Notes under the pieces: model-generated | The model's input: only the letters and a program-made list of their open reading frames with translations | The model's database searches: none | Told to the model about the DNA's origin: nothing | Shown here: one piece after another, positions 11,401 to 25,550 of the stretch | Layout of the letters: each line of letters starts with the position of its first letter | How positions within the stretch are numbered: position 1 is the first letter of the stretch | Translations under genes and position numbers: made by a program | Assembly (NCBI GenBank): GCA_011317545.1 | Contig: WUJK01000002.1 | Span: 4,650,001 to 4,714,000, forward strand | Reading direction: 5' to 3' | DNA: 64,000 nt | DNA from: Coniella vitis | Lineage: Eukaryota > Ascomycota > Sordariomycetes > Diaporthales > Schizoparmaceae

Positions 11401-14160
11401 TCTATTAGGTATTAACTATCGCTAGATCCTTCTCTATAAGCTATCGAGGTTTATTATATCCTAGGGTAGCTATCGTCCTAGCTTTTCTCGATTTAAAGGT
11501 ATATATAAATTCGTTTAAGCCCTTATTATCTAGGTATTACTTAGTAACTAAATCCGATCCTACGCCTTTAATTATAACCGTTTCTCGGGTATCCGCTTTA
11601 TCCTATAAAATATAGCTATTAGTCTAATCGATTCGAGGATTTTCCTTTCTTAACTATAGTATACCTAAAATCAGCTCGTATTATACAGTATCCGTAATAT
11701 CGAAGTTTATTAGTATTATATATCCGTAGATTATAACTAATAATTAATTAGATTTTATATTAATAATACCTTAGCTGTAAGCGACTTCTATACCTTCTAC
11801 GGTACTAAGTTTATAGGGTTCTATCTTCTTCTTCTAAGGTATCCGTTCTCTATTAATAACGCTTAGGGATATAAAGTTTCCTTACGCTCCGCTATCTAGG
11901 AATACTATATAATATTTATCGTTAATTCGTACTACGATTTTTAAATATTTATATATCGAGCTATCTATCGCGTAGAGGGACTTTGCTATAAGTCCTAATC
12001 GCTTATTATCCCTTATAAGCGATCCTTACCTTTTAGGTTCTATTATTCTTACTATACTCTAAGAGCTGCTATCTATATTAGGTTCTTAGCTTATTATATT
12101 CCGTATTATATATATACTACGGCCTATTACTATAAGCGCGCTTAATTTTCTTTTTCGGTATACGGAGTCTATACTCCGGGCTAATTATCCTTAAGGTTAT
12201 AGTAGGTATACGCTTTATCCGTTAGGTATTCTATGTAATCGGCGCGCTTATAAAAGCTATAATACGTAGGTTCTACGTATACGGGCTTTACGAGCTTTTC
12301 CCTTTATTTCTATTCGTATATTCTATACTAATCGAGCGCTTTTTCTTATACGTAAGGTATATACTAGGGTATTATATATTAGTACTATTTTACTTATCGC
12401 GAGGTATATTTATAGGGGGTATTATATATAAGGCTAATACTAGCGTAGTTTCCCCTTATTCTAAATACTTTATAATAATCGCTATTATCGTTATCGTAGG
12501 CGATAATACTATACCCTATCTCGCGCATAGGGAACTATTCGTTAGTTACCTTATATTTAAAGTATTATCTATAATTATATATAATATAGGTAAACTATAC
12601 GATCTAGTAGTATTTTTCGTAGAGGTAATTAATTCGCGCGTCTTCCTATATAAGGGGGGTTTTATCTTAATAGGTTATTATCCTAAATAATTCTCTAAAT
12701 ATAATACCGTAGATAAAGTAGTATATATCTCCTTTATCGGTATCTTCGTTTATAGAGCTTTCTAGTTCTAAGCTTATTTCTTCGTTAATAGTTTAGATAC
12801 TAGTATTCTAACCGATACTAAGCGTTTCCTATTATTCCGTAATTTCCGTAATATTACTTTATAAAATATCCGTTAGGAGGGGTATCCTCTAGGTAATTAT
12901 AATTTATCGTTCCTTATAAGGTTTCTAAGGGAACTATCCTAAGCCTTACTTTACCGAGAGGTATATTATATAATTATCCTTATAATAGAAGGTCTAGTTA
13001 AGGAGTCTATAATCGGAGTTATCCGATACTTACTCTAAAAGCTAGTTTTAGTTAGGAATAGAGTCCGTAGTCTTACGTATTATAATATTAGCTTATCGTC
13101 CTTCGGGGATTTTCTTAAATTCTCTAGGTTTCTTAGGTTATCGGTATTCTCGTATAAAATAGCCTATCCTACTATAGTTAAAGTATTCCCTATTTATAGG
13201 TTTACGCTAAGCTATATTAAGCTCTATAGGGCTTAAGTATATTATACCGCTAGTTACCGTACCTTATTACTAGAAGCTATAGTTAGTTATCTATTAAATC
13301 CGCTATCCTATATTAGTATAATTCCTCTATATAATATAGCTTCCTCCTTTCTTACTTTTCTCTATATATCTTTTATAGAAATAGTTATCGATACGGATAA
13401 TATAGTTACTAAATATCGTAAAGTCTTTAGGCTAATCCTATTTAGAGATTTCGTCCTTAACCTTATCCTTAAATCCTCTATAATAATATTCTATAAGGTT
13501 CTTATCTTCCTAAGGGAGGCGTATTAAGAGTTACTTAAAGCGAACCGTATAGGCTAAAGTAGACTTATTCTATTTAAGTTCTATAAATTACTACGCTATA
13601 GTCCGTTCTTTATTAGGATCGCTAAATATTTCCTTAAGGATACGTTCGAATCCTGTAAATAAATCGAATATATTCTTAGTAGTCGTCTTACGTTAATCGA
13701 GGTTGCCTAGGTGTTTAATATAGTTACAAAGTAAGGGTTTATATTAGATAAGTATATCCTTTTCGAGTTATATACCGGCTAGGATAACTTTATCGGGTTC
13801 GGTAGTAAATTATACTACGTTATATAGGAAGTACGCCTTATAATAGGTAAGGAACCCTTAAAGCGTTTTCTAGTTACCGTTATATATAGCAGGTTTATCT
13901 ATCTTATAGCCGTTATTATTATTTTAAATAATAGGCGCTAGGGGTATAGCGGCCGTAGGTTAATATTATTCGAGCTGCTAGGCCTATATACGGATAGTAC
14001 GATTCTATTACTCCTAATTCTACTAGAGTATAGTAAGTTATTAGATAAGTTCGATTAATTAGCGTATTATATCTTCCTAAGTTATAACCTAATAACGTCC
14101 TTCTCCTAAGGTAAACGGGGTAGGAGTTTAAGGAGCTATTACTATACTTAATATTACCTA
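8450..14160 (-). pseudogene. RIP-degraded gag-pol of element 7087-14685
   Basis: Reverse-strand gag-pol. The retropepsin LLDSG-type stretch is near 11890-11920, the RT YLDD motif at about 10664-10675, and the chromodomain (GxGKxYLxKWKGY-type core) near 8530-8600. Gag ends at a degraded ATG near 14150. Stops occur every few dozen codons, so it is non-functional. Layout and sequence match element B (37590-43270). Confidence 0.8.
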
Positions 14161-14200
14161 AGAGGTATATATAGACCGTCCTAAATAAGAATTATAAAAA

Positions 14201-14685
14201 TATAATAATCCTTACCTAAATCCCGGATTCTAGAAGTACTTATAAGTTATATATTAATAGGCGGGGAAGTATTACCTTTAAGTCTTCGTATATTATCGAA
14301 TAATATTAAGTATTATAAGTAATTAAGAGGGATTACCTTATTATATAAAATAATATTTAGATTTATAACTAAAGATTATAAGGAAAACTATCTAATAGCT
14401 AGGAAATCTATCGTCCTTATATCCTTCCGTTATTCTATATTAAATGCCCTATTTAACCCTAGATTATCTAGATTATCTCGTAATTCTAATAATCCGACTC
14501 TACTAGATTATCTAATAATCTTAATAATCTATTCTTAATTAGTTCGTATAACCCTAACCCTAACTATATTATCCTATATAACTTAGTTATATAAGAGATC
14601 CCTATCGGTTTATTAAGGTTCCGATTTGCTAGTATATAGTTGCGCTAGCCTATTCCTATAACCTATATAACCGTGGGTTATAATA
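14201..14685 (-). repeat. Family I 5' LTR, module type 3 (485 bp)
   Basis: Same length and central module as 33938-34422. The module contains repeated GATTATCT/AGATAATC units that make several dyads, and the LTR carries AACCCTAACCCTAAC. Confidence 0.88.
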
Positions 14686-15905
14686 ACTAGTATATAGATA
14701 CTAAGGAATTAGAGCAACCTATAGAAGGATCTAACGTTATTAGAATCTACTAAACCTTAAGAAACGAGTTATAAATATCGTTAATAACTACGATATATAT
14801 AAATAGAATAAGATAGAACAATATAAACCTTACGGATTATTATAACCTTTATTAGTATCTACGATTATTTAATTATCTATTAGTTTAAACTTTATTACTA
14901 AGCTACCCCTTTTACGAGAACCCTTAACTTAGGTATAATACGATAGTATCTTAGTAGTAGTTTATAGACTAAGTAAGTATATATACTTCCTACTATATAA
15001 AGAAAGTAGTACTATAGAAGAACTCGTATATATATTCCTCCGTATTATTATCGCTAATTACAGAATACCTTAGGAAATTATATTAGATAGAGATAGAAAA
15101 GTTATATTAAAATTCTAGATCTTACTTACTAAATACCTCGGAACGATATAACGTATATTTATAGTATTTTATCCTTAAATAAACGGATAAATAAAATATA
15201 CTAATTAGATTATAGAATAATATCTATAATATTATATTAATTATAAATAAGATAATTAGGTCGAACTTTTACTAATTATATAGTTCGCTTATAATAGTAT
15301 AGATATAATAAGTATAGGAAAATTACTATTCTTCCTACTCTACGGATATAACCCTACGGTATACTACGAAATATTACTAGGTAGAAACGCGGAAACAGCA
15401 GACTAATACGCTAGAAGAATTAAGTAATTATATAAAGATATTCGATATATACTTTAAGACGTTAAAGAATAAATAACGAAATATACTAATTAGAAAAGGA
15501 TTAAGGGATTAATCCTATAGAAAGGAGATAAAGTCTACCTTAACTATAAAAATATTAAAACTATTAAACCTAGCAATAAACTCGATTATAAAAAGCTCGG
15601 ACCTTATAAAATTATATAATAGATTTTACTAGTTAATTATAAATTGGAAATCCTATATATATACTTATACCTAATCTTCTATATTTTACTCCTAGAACTA
15701 GTATTAATAGACGCAGAACTCTTATATAATATAGATATTATCGAACTAGAATAAGTATAATATAAAGCTAAATAGATTCTCGACTTATATAAACGCGGAT
15801 ACGGAAAATAGTATCTTATTAAATAGAAAGGATACGATAATTTAGAAAATATATAATAACCCCTAAAGAATATCTATTAAGATCTAATTAGAGAATACGA
15901 GAATT
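14686..15905 (+). pseudogene. Integrase-chromodomain remnant of a forward chromovirus (element F)
   Basis: Forward-strand sequence parallels 46590-47780 and 49171-50130. Integrase core and C-terminal region are followed by a chromodomain near 15770-15860. Gag, protease and RT of this element are missing, cut at the 14685 boundary. RIP stops throughout. No tRNA-like element follows the chromodomain here, unlike the alpha and beta copies. Confidence 0.75.
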
Positions 15906-16018
15906 AGTAAGTAACTTAATAACGGATAAAAATAAGAAACTTACTAACGATTAGATAAGCCCCCTTTATTAAAAGCGCTAGCTAGATCTAGCGACCTATT
16001 AAACTCTACGATCCTAAG

Positions 16019-16618
16019 TTATAAACTAGAAGCCCTAATACCCCGTAAATTACTAATAAGAAAATTAGATAAAGATAACGGAGAAATCCTAAATTAATTA
16101 AAATCCTCTAATACGGTAATTATAAAACCCTTAGGTAATAGACCTTCGGGAACGGCTAACTCCGTAGAACGCCTTATAGCCTTAAGAGCTAAACGCCCCT
16201 TCTCTAACTCCTCCGCTTTAATATAATCTAACTCCTTAATCGTATCTAAACCGCGATAAATAATATACGCTATCTTATTAACTTATATATAATACTCCTT
16301 ATATAACCGGCGTACTTTCGTAATAGCCTATTTAAGCTCCTTTTTAATAATATTAAGGGCTGCTTTAGCTAACGAATATTAATAAGTAATCTTTTATATC
16401 TATATAAGAGTTAAGCCCTATATATTATAGTTTACCCGCTTATAGCGAATATATTCCGAATAGCGAGAAGAATCCTCTTCGGAGGCTAAATAAGGAATTT
16501 AATAGGATTAATAAGAGGAATAGGAGGGTCTTTTAGAATAATAATCTAGTATAGATTACTAAAGAGAAGAAGTTTATTCGGTCTTCTTATAATAAACTTT
16601 ATTAATTCTCGACGATAT
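16019..16618 (-). pseudogene. Chromovirus antisense accessory ORF, class gamma copy 2
   Basis: Exactly 600 bp from a degraded start (ATA, then Ser-Ser-Arg-Ile-like) at 16618 to TAA at 16019-16021, in one frame apart from RIP-type stops. Same length and sequence class as 61529-62128. The central part is Glu/Lys/Leu-rich (coiled-coil-like); the C-terminus shares the beta class block around GLLPKGF and LSNFLISNL. It faces the chromodomain end of element F. Function unknown. Confidence 0.6.
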
Positions 16619-16718
16619 AATAAATTAGGAAAGTATAATCCGGAGTAAGAATATTAAGCAGGATTATTTACGGAATACTATAAGTCTTTAGGGATAAAGA
16701 CCGATAAAAAGGAGATAA

Positions 16719-17199
16719 TATTATAATCTATAAACAAGTAGGTTATAGGAATAGGTAGCGTAACTATATATTAGTAAATCGGAACCTTAACGGACCGATA
16801 AGGATCTCTTATATAATAAAGTTATATTAGATAATATAACTAGGGTTAGGGTTATATAAGATAAGGATAGACCGTAAGGACCGTACTATAACTCTATCGA
16901 CTTAGACCGTAATAGTCGATAAGCGACTTCGTCGGTCTAAGGTATTATTTAGGGAATAGCAGTTAATAATAGAAAGATATAAGGATAGGAGTTTATAGCT
17001 TAATATTAGATAGTTTCCTTATAATCTTTAGTTATAAATCTAAGTATTATTTTATATAATAGGGTAATCCCTCTTAATTACTTATAATACTTAATATTAC
17101 TCGATAATATACGAAGATTTAAAGGTAATACTTCCCCGCCTACTAATATATAACTTATAGGTACTTCCAGAATCAGGGATTCAGGCGAGGATTATTATA
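16719..17199 (+). repeat. Family I 3' LTR of element F, module type 5 (481 bp)
   Basis: Starts TATTATAATC and ends GGATTATTATA. The module matches 60946-61427 and the partial LTR at 3095-3451, including the CTTAGACCG/CGGTCTAAG hairpin. It carries TTAGGGTTAGGG. Confidence 0.88.
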
Positions 17200-17405
17200 T
17201 TATAGCTTATTATTAAATAGTTTCCTTATAATCTTTAGTTATAAATCTAAGTATTATTTTATATAATAGGGTAATCCCTTTTAATTACTTATAATACTTA
17301 ATATTACTCGATAATATATAAAGACTTAAAGATAAACTTCCCTACCTACTAATATATAACTTATAGGTACTTCTAGAATCAGGGATTTAGGCAAGGATTA
17401 TTATA
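17200..17405 (+). repeat. Truncated family I LTR, 3' half only
   Basis: Directly abuts the full LTR. It repeats only the last roughly 205 bp of the family (from the TTAAATAGTTTCC block to GGATTATTATA). A full LTR joined to a partial one is also seen at 2615-3451. Confidence 0.8.
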
Positions 17406-17790
17406 ATAAACTCGATTATAAGAAACTCGGACCTTTCCAAATTAAGAATAAAATCTCGGACCTTAACTATAAACTTAAGCTATTATTAATAATACGTATA
17501 TACCTAGTTTTTTATATATTACTCCTCGAACTAATACTAAAGGATATACCTATAGAAAGATTATAAGAATTCGAAGAATAAGAATTAGAATATAAAATTA
17601 AAAATATTATTAACGAAAAGCTAATCTAATAGTTAATATTAGTTAAATAGAAAGGCTATTTAAATAGCGAAAATACTTAGGAACCTATTAATAACCTATA
17701 AAATTATTAATATATAATTAAGAAATAGAGAAAATTATACCTAGCGATTATTAATAGATTATTAAGATTATATATATACCGAAAACTAGG
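17406..17790 (+). pseudogene. Integrase C-terminus and chromodomain remnant
   Basis: Begins mid-integrase and continues through a degraded chromodomain (reads like YLNSENTxEP near 17670-17690). It belongs with the class delta accessory ORF and the type 6 LTR to its right. Upstream gag and RT are absent. Confidence 0.65.
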
Positions 17791-17797
17791 ATTAAAA

Positions 17798-18412
17798 TTA
17801 TAAACTATTAGGCCTATTACCTAAAGCGCTAATAAAGGTCTCTATATTACCTTTAATACTAATACTAAAGTCTATAGCTAATTAATTAACCCTATTAAAC
17901 TCCCGTATTAGCGAATTAAGAACTAACTTAAGTAAAGGACTTATAGGTACTAAAACTATAGCCTTACGCTTAGCCTCTTTATATTTAATACGATCTAATT
18001 CCTTTATAGAATCTAATCTATAATAGATCGCCCGCGTTATCCTTTTATACTATATTTTCTTTTAATAACGGACCTAATTAATTTTCGTATCTAATACCTA
18101 ATAAGCTTCCTCTAGCCCCTCTACCTTATCCTCTAGCTTTTAATAATAACGAGAAATAGAACGAATATCGGAAGGCGAAGGACTAAGTATATCGTAATAA
18201 GCTATCCCTAGATATATATACTTAGTATAGCGATTAGAATATTCCCCGGATACCTAATAAGATTTTAGGCTATACTCCTTATAATTAGAATAGGAAGGTA
18301 TTTCTATATAATATTCTAGAATAGATTAAGGAAGAAGGTTACGCTTAAGAGTTTTAGAGCTAATAACTAAAGAAAACTTTCGAGAATAACTTTTATTAAT
18401 TCTTAATAATAT
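17798..18412 (-). pseudogene. Chromovirus antisense accessory ORF, class delta copy 1
   Basis: 615 bp in one frame from a degraded start at 18412 to TAA at 17798-17800, with RIP-type stops only. A coiled-coil block (KLEDKVEGLEEAY) is followed by a segment whose pattern LDSIKELDRIKYKEA is shared with the beta and gamma classes, which suggests a common ancestor. Function unknown. It faces the pol end of the same element. Confidence 0.6.
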
Positions 18413-18513
18413 AACGAATTAGGAAAGTATAATCCGAAGTAAGAATATTAGGTAGGATTATTTATAGAAATAATTATAATCTTTAGGGATAAAGACCGAT
18501 AGAAGGGAGATAA

Positions 18514-19030
18514 TATTATAACCTAGGGTTATATAGGTTATAGGAATAGGCTAGTATAATTATATACTAGTAAGTCGGAACCTTAACGGGCCGATAAAGG
18601 ACGATTATTTAATTAGGACCTACTCTTTATAAGGAACTCCTAATAAAAAGCGGCAATAGGATTAAATAATCCTAGAAGGATAAAGAACTAATAGGGATAG
18701 ATATATTAGATCGGAAATATATCTAATCGACCTACGGATATATTAGATTAATAATATATTTAAGTAATCTAAGGTTAAATAGAATATTTAATATAGAATA
18801 ATAGAAGGATATAAGGACGATGGATTTCCTAGCTATTAGATAGCTTTCCTTATAATCTTTAGTTATAAATCTAAGTATTATTTTATATAATAGGGTAATC
18901 CCTCTTAATTATTTATAATACTTAATATTGCTCGATAATATACGAAGACTTAAAGGTAATACTTCCCTACCTACTAATATATACTTTATAGATACTTTAC
19001 GAATCCGGGATTCAGGTAAGGATCATTATA
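18514..19030 (+). repeat. Family I LTR, module type 6 (517 bp), probably shared by two tandem elements
   Basis: Starts TATTATAACC and ends GGATCATTATA. It is the 3' LTR of the delta 1 element and is directly followed by gag of element G, whose own 3' LTR is also type 6. Flanking 5-mers (GATAA and TACTT) do not match, as expected for an LTR shared in a tandem array. Confidence 0.8.
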
Positions 19031-22000
19031 TACTTTATATAGGTTTTTAAGGACACCTTTAGAAACCCCGACGAATAACGAACTATATAATAATAACTTA
19101 TAGTATTAAAATAAACTAAATCCGTATTAAAGTATATAGCTAACTTTCGATATATTACTAACTATCTCGGATAAGATAATAAACCCCTTATATTATAATA
19201 TTATATAGGACTTAAGGATAATATTAAGGACGAATTTAATAAAGTCGATAGATTAGACGAATTCTATAAGTATATAGATATCATAGTTAAGATCGATTAC
19301 CGATTATTTAAATAATAGTAAGAAAAATATTAGAAAGATAGAAGTAATAATACTTAACGATTACGCCCTAATATAGGAGGATAAAACTAATATAATAATA
19401 ATAATCGATACTAATAACCTAAGACTACCGCTTATAGTAGAACTACCTACTCTAGATTTATAAAGCTCGATATAGCTTAGTATAAATTTATAAGTAAGGA
19501 ATACTTTAATTACGGTAAGAAAGGCTACTTTATATAGGAATATAGATAACCTAAGAAAACTAGAGAATTTAAGAAAGTTCTAGAAGGACGATAGGTTAAT
19601 ATTATAATATACGAAATCTAGAATTCTACTCCTAGCTAAAACTAGCTTCTAGAGAAAGTATCGGATAAACCCGATTATAAATTCCTTAATTAGATATTCT
19701 ATTATAAGGATAATTATATAATATACCTTTCGGTAAAATAAGGCTTAAGATAATTTCTATAGAAACCTTATAAAGAACGATAATTAGGAATTAGAAATAA
19801 GGACCTAATTACTATAATTCTATACCCTTAGCAAGGTATAGTTATCGACGAGTAATAAGAAGTACTACCTATATAATAACCCTTTACTTTAGGATAAATA
19901 GGTATAGTAAACGAAATCAACCGCTATAAATATAGTTTTAACTTAGTTTAACCGGAAATTAAGACCTTTATAACCGAATATATATAATAACTTAAGTAAT
20001 TTACCGTTAAAGCTATATTAATAATAGATTCGGGAGACGATATCTCCGAAGTTACGGAATAATAGGAAAACCTTAGTATTCCCTAGGATATTAGTATATA
20101 AACTATTAATAAAGAAATAAGTTTAGAATTAGGAAGCTTTATAAACGAAGACCTCGATAAAGGAAATATATACTTCCTTATTTATAGAATCTTACTTAAA
20201 GAATTATTTAGAATAATAACTTATTAAGACGAGAACCTACTCCCCGATAGAGATATATAGCTTAGCTATCTTTATAAAGAATATTATAAAATCGTATAGT
20301 TCTCCTATATTACGTATAATTATAGATAATATTTTAAATATAAGGTAATTAAAGAATAGTTCCCTATATATAAATTAGGATAATATATCGTTATATATAA
20401 TAATAATAATAGCGAGTATTAGATAATATTTAAACGAAAAGGTAATTATACCTATATCGGTTTAATATACGAATATCTATAGGGATATACTATATAATAG
20501 CTATAATAGTATAAGTATATAACGCCTTAATACGCACTATACGCGCGAGAGAAAGCGCTCGATAAGTATAGAATATATAAGAAGAACTAGCGATAAAGGC
20601 TTATTATATTAAAGTATATAAAACCTATATACTTTAGCTTTTATAAATAGGCAGATTATAAAGAATATATATATAATAAAGTACTTACCTTCTAACGAAT
20701 TAAGGATACTTAGAAGAAGGATAAATACCGTATACCGAAGAAGAAAATCTAGAACGCTTATATCAATAGGCTATAATATATATATATTATAGAACATAGT
20801 AAGCTAAAGATTTAGTACGAATAATAGCCTTTAGAATATAGTAAGAGTAATAGAACCTAAAAGGTAAAGATCGCTTATAAGGGATAATATACGATTAGGA
20901 CTTATAATAAAGTCCCTCTATATAATATAAGAATCGATATATAAATATTTAAAAATCGTAGTACGAATTAATAATAAATACTATATAATACTCCTAAATA
21001 GCGGAGTATAAAGTAATTTTATATCCTTAAGCGTAATTAATAGAGAATAGATACCTTAAAAGAAGAATATAGAACCCTATAAACTTAGTATTATAAAAGC
21101 TATAAAAGTTGCTTATAGCTAGAGTATTATTAATATAGAATCTAATTAGTTATTAATTATAATTTATAAATATATAATATTAATAAACTTCGATATTACG
21201 GATATTATATAATATAAACTAATTTTAGGTATATTATAATTAAGAAAGGAAAATCCTCGAATCGATTAAACTAATAGCTATATTTTATAGGATAAAGCGG
21301 ATACTTAGGGAATAATTATAATTAACGGTATAAGGTCGGATTTAGTTATTAAGTAATACCTAGATAATAGGGGCTTAAATAAATTTATATATACCTTTAA
21401 ATCGAGAAGAGCTATAATAATAGCTATTAAAGGATACGATATACCTCGATAGCTTATAGAGAAGGATTTAGCTATAATTAATACCTAGGAAAGCAAGGGG
21501 TATAATAGATTAGGATACGATATAATAGGATTTTATCGATATTAGGATCTATTATTATAGTAGATTTAAGAAGGAATAAAGAATATATAACGATATCTCC
21601 TTATAATAATACCTATATAAGACGAAGATACGTTTAAAAACCTCTCCGGTAGATTAGAAGAATATCGGAAGTTTATATAACTATTTTAAGGAAAATTCGA
21701 AAGTAGGCTACCGGAATATAGCCTATATAATTATAAAATCCTATTTAAGGAAGGAGAATAACTAAAGTTCTTTCCTATCTACGGATTAGATAAGGATAAA
21801 CTTAAAATATTTAAGGAGTATATCGACGAAAATCCCTAAAAAGGTTATATTAAAGCTTTATATTTACTCGTAGGATACTTAATCCTATTTATACTAAAGA
21901 AGAATAGTAAATTATAACTATATATTAACTATTAATAGCTTAACGATATTATTATTAAGAATCGATATTTATTATCTCTTTTTAAGGAACTTAGAGATAA

Positions 22001-24890
22001 ATTTAGAGGAGCTTAATAGTTTATAGCCCTTAACCTTAAAGAAGGATATTACTATATCCGTATTAAAGAAGATAATATATAGAAAATAGTATTTAGGATA
22101 TATTACGGTTACTATAAATATACTATAATACTATTCGGACTTACTAACGTACCTATATCTTTCTAGGAAATAATTAACTATATTCTACGCTAATATCTCG
22201 ATATCTACGTTATCGTATATTTCGACGATATTTTAATCTACTCTAAGACCTTAGAAGAATATACGAAGTATATTATAATAATCCTATAGATTTTCTAAGA
22301 TAATAAGATTTGAATAGAACCTATTAAATATAATTAGAATATATAAGAAGTTAACTACCTCGGGTATATTATTATACTAGGATATATACGAATATAGAAA
22401 GATAAAGTATAAATAGTTAGGAATTAGCCTATACCTTAGAATATTAAGGATATTAAAGCCTTCTTAAGCTATATTAATTTCTATCGATAATTATTAAGAA
22501 TTATAATAGTATTATAATACTATTTAGATAACTTATAAAGAAAGATATTACCTTTAATTAGGATATATAAGCTTAGAATACTTTTAATATAATTAAAGAT
22601 ATAATTACGTTAGAATTAATCTTAATCGAAGTAGATTAAAATAAAGTTTTCGAGATCGAGATAGATATATTAGATTATATACTAGGTAGATAACTTAAAT
22701 AATAAAACGATTAAGGATAAATATAAATAATTAGTAATTTTAGTAAGAAACTAAATAGATTAGAACTTAATTATAAAACGCCCGATTAAGAACTTATAAT
22801 AATAATAGAAGCCTTTAGGGAATAGTAATACTACCTTATTAGCGTAAAATAATAAATTCTTATATATATAGATTATAAGAATCTTTAGGTATTTACCTTA
22901 ATAAAATAGCTTAATAAATAATAGGTTAGATAATACGAATTCTTATTAAAATTCGACTTTAAGATTATCTATTATTAAGCTAAGGAAAATAAATAAGTAA
23001 ACGGTCTTAGTAAATAGTTAGATAATAATAATAATAATAATAATAAAGACTAAAATATTATAATAATCTTCAAGTAAGATTCGGAAGGTAACTTTATTAT
23101 ACTATTTATAACTAAGGAGCTTAATATAATATTATATATCGCAGGGGAAAACCTTAACTTCGATAATATAATAATATCGGAATAAGACGATTATATTAGG
23201 AATATCTATAATACCCTAGTATATAGATACTAAGGAATTAGAGCTACTTATAAAAGGATTTAACGATATTAGAATCCCCCGAATCTTAAGAAACGAGTTA
23301 TAAATATCGTTAATAATTATAATATATATAAACGAAATAAAGTAGAATAATATAAACTATACGGACTATTATAACCCCTATTAATACCTACGATTATTTA
23401 GTTATCTATTAGTTTAAACTTTATTACTAAGCTACCTCCCTTATAAGAACCCTTAACTTAGGTATAATACGATAATATCTTAATAATAGTTTATAGACTA
23501 AATAGGTATATATACTTATACCTTATAAGGAGAGTAATATTATAGAAGAACTCGTATATACGTTTCTATAAATTATTATCGCTAATTACGGAATACCCTA
23601 AGAAATTATATTAGATAGAGATAAAAGATTTATATTAAAATTCTAGATCTTACTTATTAAATACTTTAGAACGATATAGCGTATATCTATAGTATTTTAT
23701 CCGTAAACGGACGGATAAATAGAATATACTAACTAAATTATTAAATAATATCTATAATACTATATTAACTATAAATAAGATAATTAGGTTAAACTCTTAC
23801 CTATAGTATAGTTTGCTTATAATAATATAGATATAACAAGTATAAGAAAATTACTATTCTTCCTACTTTATAGATATAACCCTACGGTATATTATAAAAT
23901 AATACTAGGTAGAAATATAGAAATAGCGGACTAATACGCTAAGAGAATTAAGAAATCTTGCGAAGATACTCGATATATACTTTAGAATATTAAAGAATAA
24001 ATAACGAAATACGCTAATTAGAAAAGGATTAAGGGATTAATCTTATAGAAGGGAGATAAAGTCTATTATAATGATCCTTGCCTGAATCCCTGATTCTGGA
24101 AGTACCTATAAGTTATATATTAGTAGGTAGGGAAGTATTACCTTTAAGTCTTCGTATATTATCGAGCAATATTAAGTATTATAAGTAATTAAGAGGGATT
24201 ACCCTATTATATAAAATAATACTTAGATTTATAACTAAAGACTATAAGGAAACTATCTAATATTAAACCGTAAACTCCTATCCTTATATCCTTCTATTGT
24301 CTTAGTAAGTCGATATAGTCGATATCGATCCTATCGATTTATAGTATACTAATCGATATAGTCGATATCGATTCTATCGATCGTATAACTATTAGGACCC
24401 TAACCCTGATTATATTATCGTACGTATCTAGGTATCTTTATATAAGAGATCCCTATCGGTCCGTTAAGGTTCCGATTTACTAGTATATAGTTGCGCTGGC
24501 CTGTTCCTGTGACCTGTATATTCATGGGTTATAACATCTATCTTAACCGTAAAAATATTAAAACTATTAAACCTAGCGATAAACTTAATTATAAGAAACT
24601 TAAACCTTATAAAATTATACGATAAACTTTACTAATTAACTATAAACTTAAAATCCTATATAATAGTCTATACCTAGTTTTCCATATCTTACTACTAGAA
24701 CTAGTACTAATAGCCGTAGAGCTCTTATATAATATAAATATTATTAAACTAGAATAAGCCTAATATAAAGTTAAATAAATCCTTAATTTATATAAATATA
24801 AATACGGAAAATAGTATCTTATTAAATAGAAAGGATATAATAATTTAGAGAATATATAAGAACCCCTAAAAAACGTTTACTAAGATCTAA
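19031..24890 (+). pseudogene. RIP-degraded gag-pol of element G
   Basis: Forward gag-pol lacking the normal leader and gag start. It is split by the solo LTR at 24067-24536. The gag zinc knuckle (CFNCGKKGHFI-type, with Tyr now replacing Cys/His) is near 19500-19550. The retropepsin stretch (LLNSG in place of LLDSG) is near 20980-21010. RT has YFDD at 22218-22229. RNase H, integrase (to about 24700) and a chromodomain (about 24780-24870) follow. Many TAA/TAG codons make it inactive. Its accessory ORF is at 24947-25550, and its 3' LTR starts at 25652 and is split by two later insertions. Confidence 0.78.
24067..24536 (-). repeat. Solo LTR, family I module type 1 (470 bp), TSD TCTAT
   Basis: Inserted in the integrase of element G. 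TCTAT occurs at 24062-24066 and at 24537-24541. The uninterrupted target is visible in the homologous copy near 15533. No internal element sequence, so this is an LTR-LTR recombination product. The ends define the family: TATAATGATCC and GGTTATAACA on the + strand. Confidence 0.93.
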
Positions 24891-24946
24891 TTAGAAAATA
24901 TAAAAATTAGTAAATAACTTAATAACTAATAAAAATAAGAAACTTA

Positions 24947-25550
24947 TTAACGATTAAATAAGCCTTCGTTATTAGAAGCGCTAGCTAGATCTAACGATTT
25001 ACTAAAATCTATAATCGATTAATCTATAGCGTTAAATTCGTATATTAGCGAATTAGGAAACGCTTTAGGTAAAGGACCCGCTAATACTAAAGCCGCCGCC
25101 TCCTTCTTAGCCTCCTTATACTCTATATAATCTAATTCCTCTATAGAATCTAAGCTATAACGAATAATATATATTATCCTTTTATACTATACCTTGTTTT
25201 ATCTTTAGACCCGATTAATCTTAGTATCTAAGGTATAGTAAGCTTCCTCGAGTTCTTCTATCTTATCCTCTAACTTTTAATAATACTAGGGAATCGACCG
25301 GATATTAGAAGACGAAGAACTTAATACGTTATAACGAGATATCCCTAAATATATATACTCTATATAGCGATTAGAGTAATTAATAGATACCTAATAGGAC
25401 TTTAAAACCGTATTCCTTATAATTAGAATAAGAAGGTATCTCTATATAATATTCTAAAATAGATTAAAGAAGAAGGTTACGCTTTATAGTTTTATAAGTA
25501 ATAACCGAAGAAGGCTTTTAAGAACGACTTTTCGTAATTCTAAATAATAT
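24947..25550 (-). pseudogene. Chromovirus antisense accessory ORF, class delta copy 2
   Basis: Homologous to 17798-18412 along most of its length, from a degraded start at 25550. The end used here (TAA at 24947-24949) gives 604 bp, so one small indel is likely. The C-terminus differs from copy 1 (SASNNEGLFNR-like). Coiled-coil character. Function unknown. Confidence 0.5.

Larger units (their letters stand above)
7087..14685 (-). mobile_element. Family I Ty3/gypsy chromovirus, full-length layout, RIP-inactivated
   Basis: Order on the minus strand: 5' LTR (14201-14685), gag (about 14150 to 12700), retropepsin (near 11890), reverse transcriptase with YLDD at about 10664-10675, RNase H, integrase, chromodomain (about 8530-8600), then the 3' LTR (7087-7542). 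A convergent accessory ORF and a tRNA-like element lie between the chromodomain and the 3' LTR. The two LTRs are of different module types (3 and 2; 485 and 456 bp). The flanking 5-mers (ATATA and ACTAG) do not match, so this is not a simple single insertion. The right flank is integrase sequence of another element, so it lies within or was recombined with it. Confidence 0.85.
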
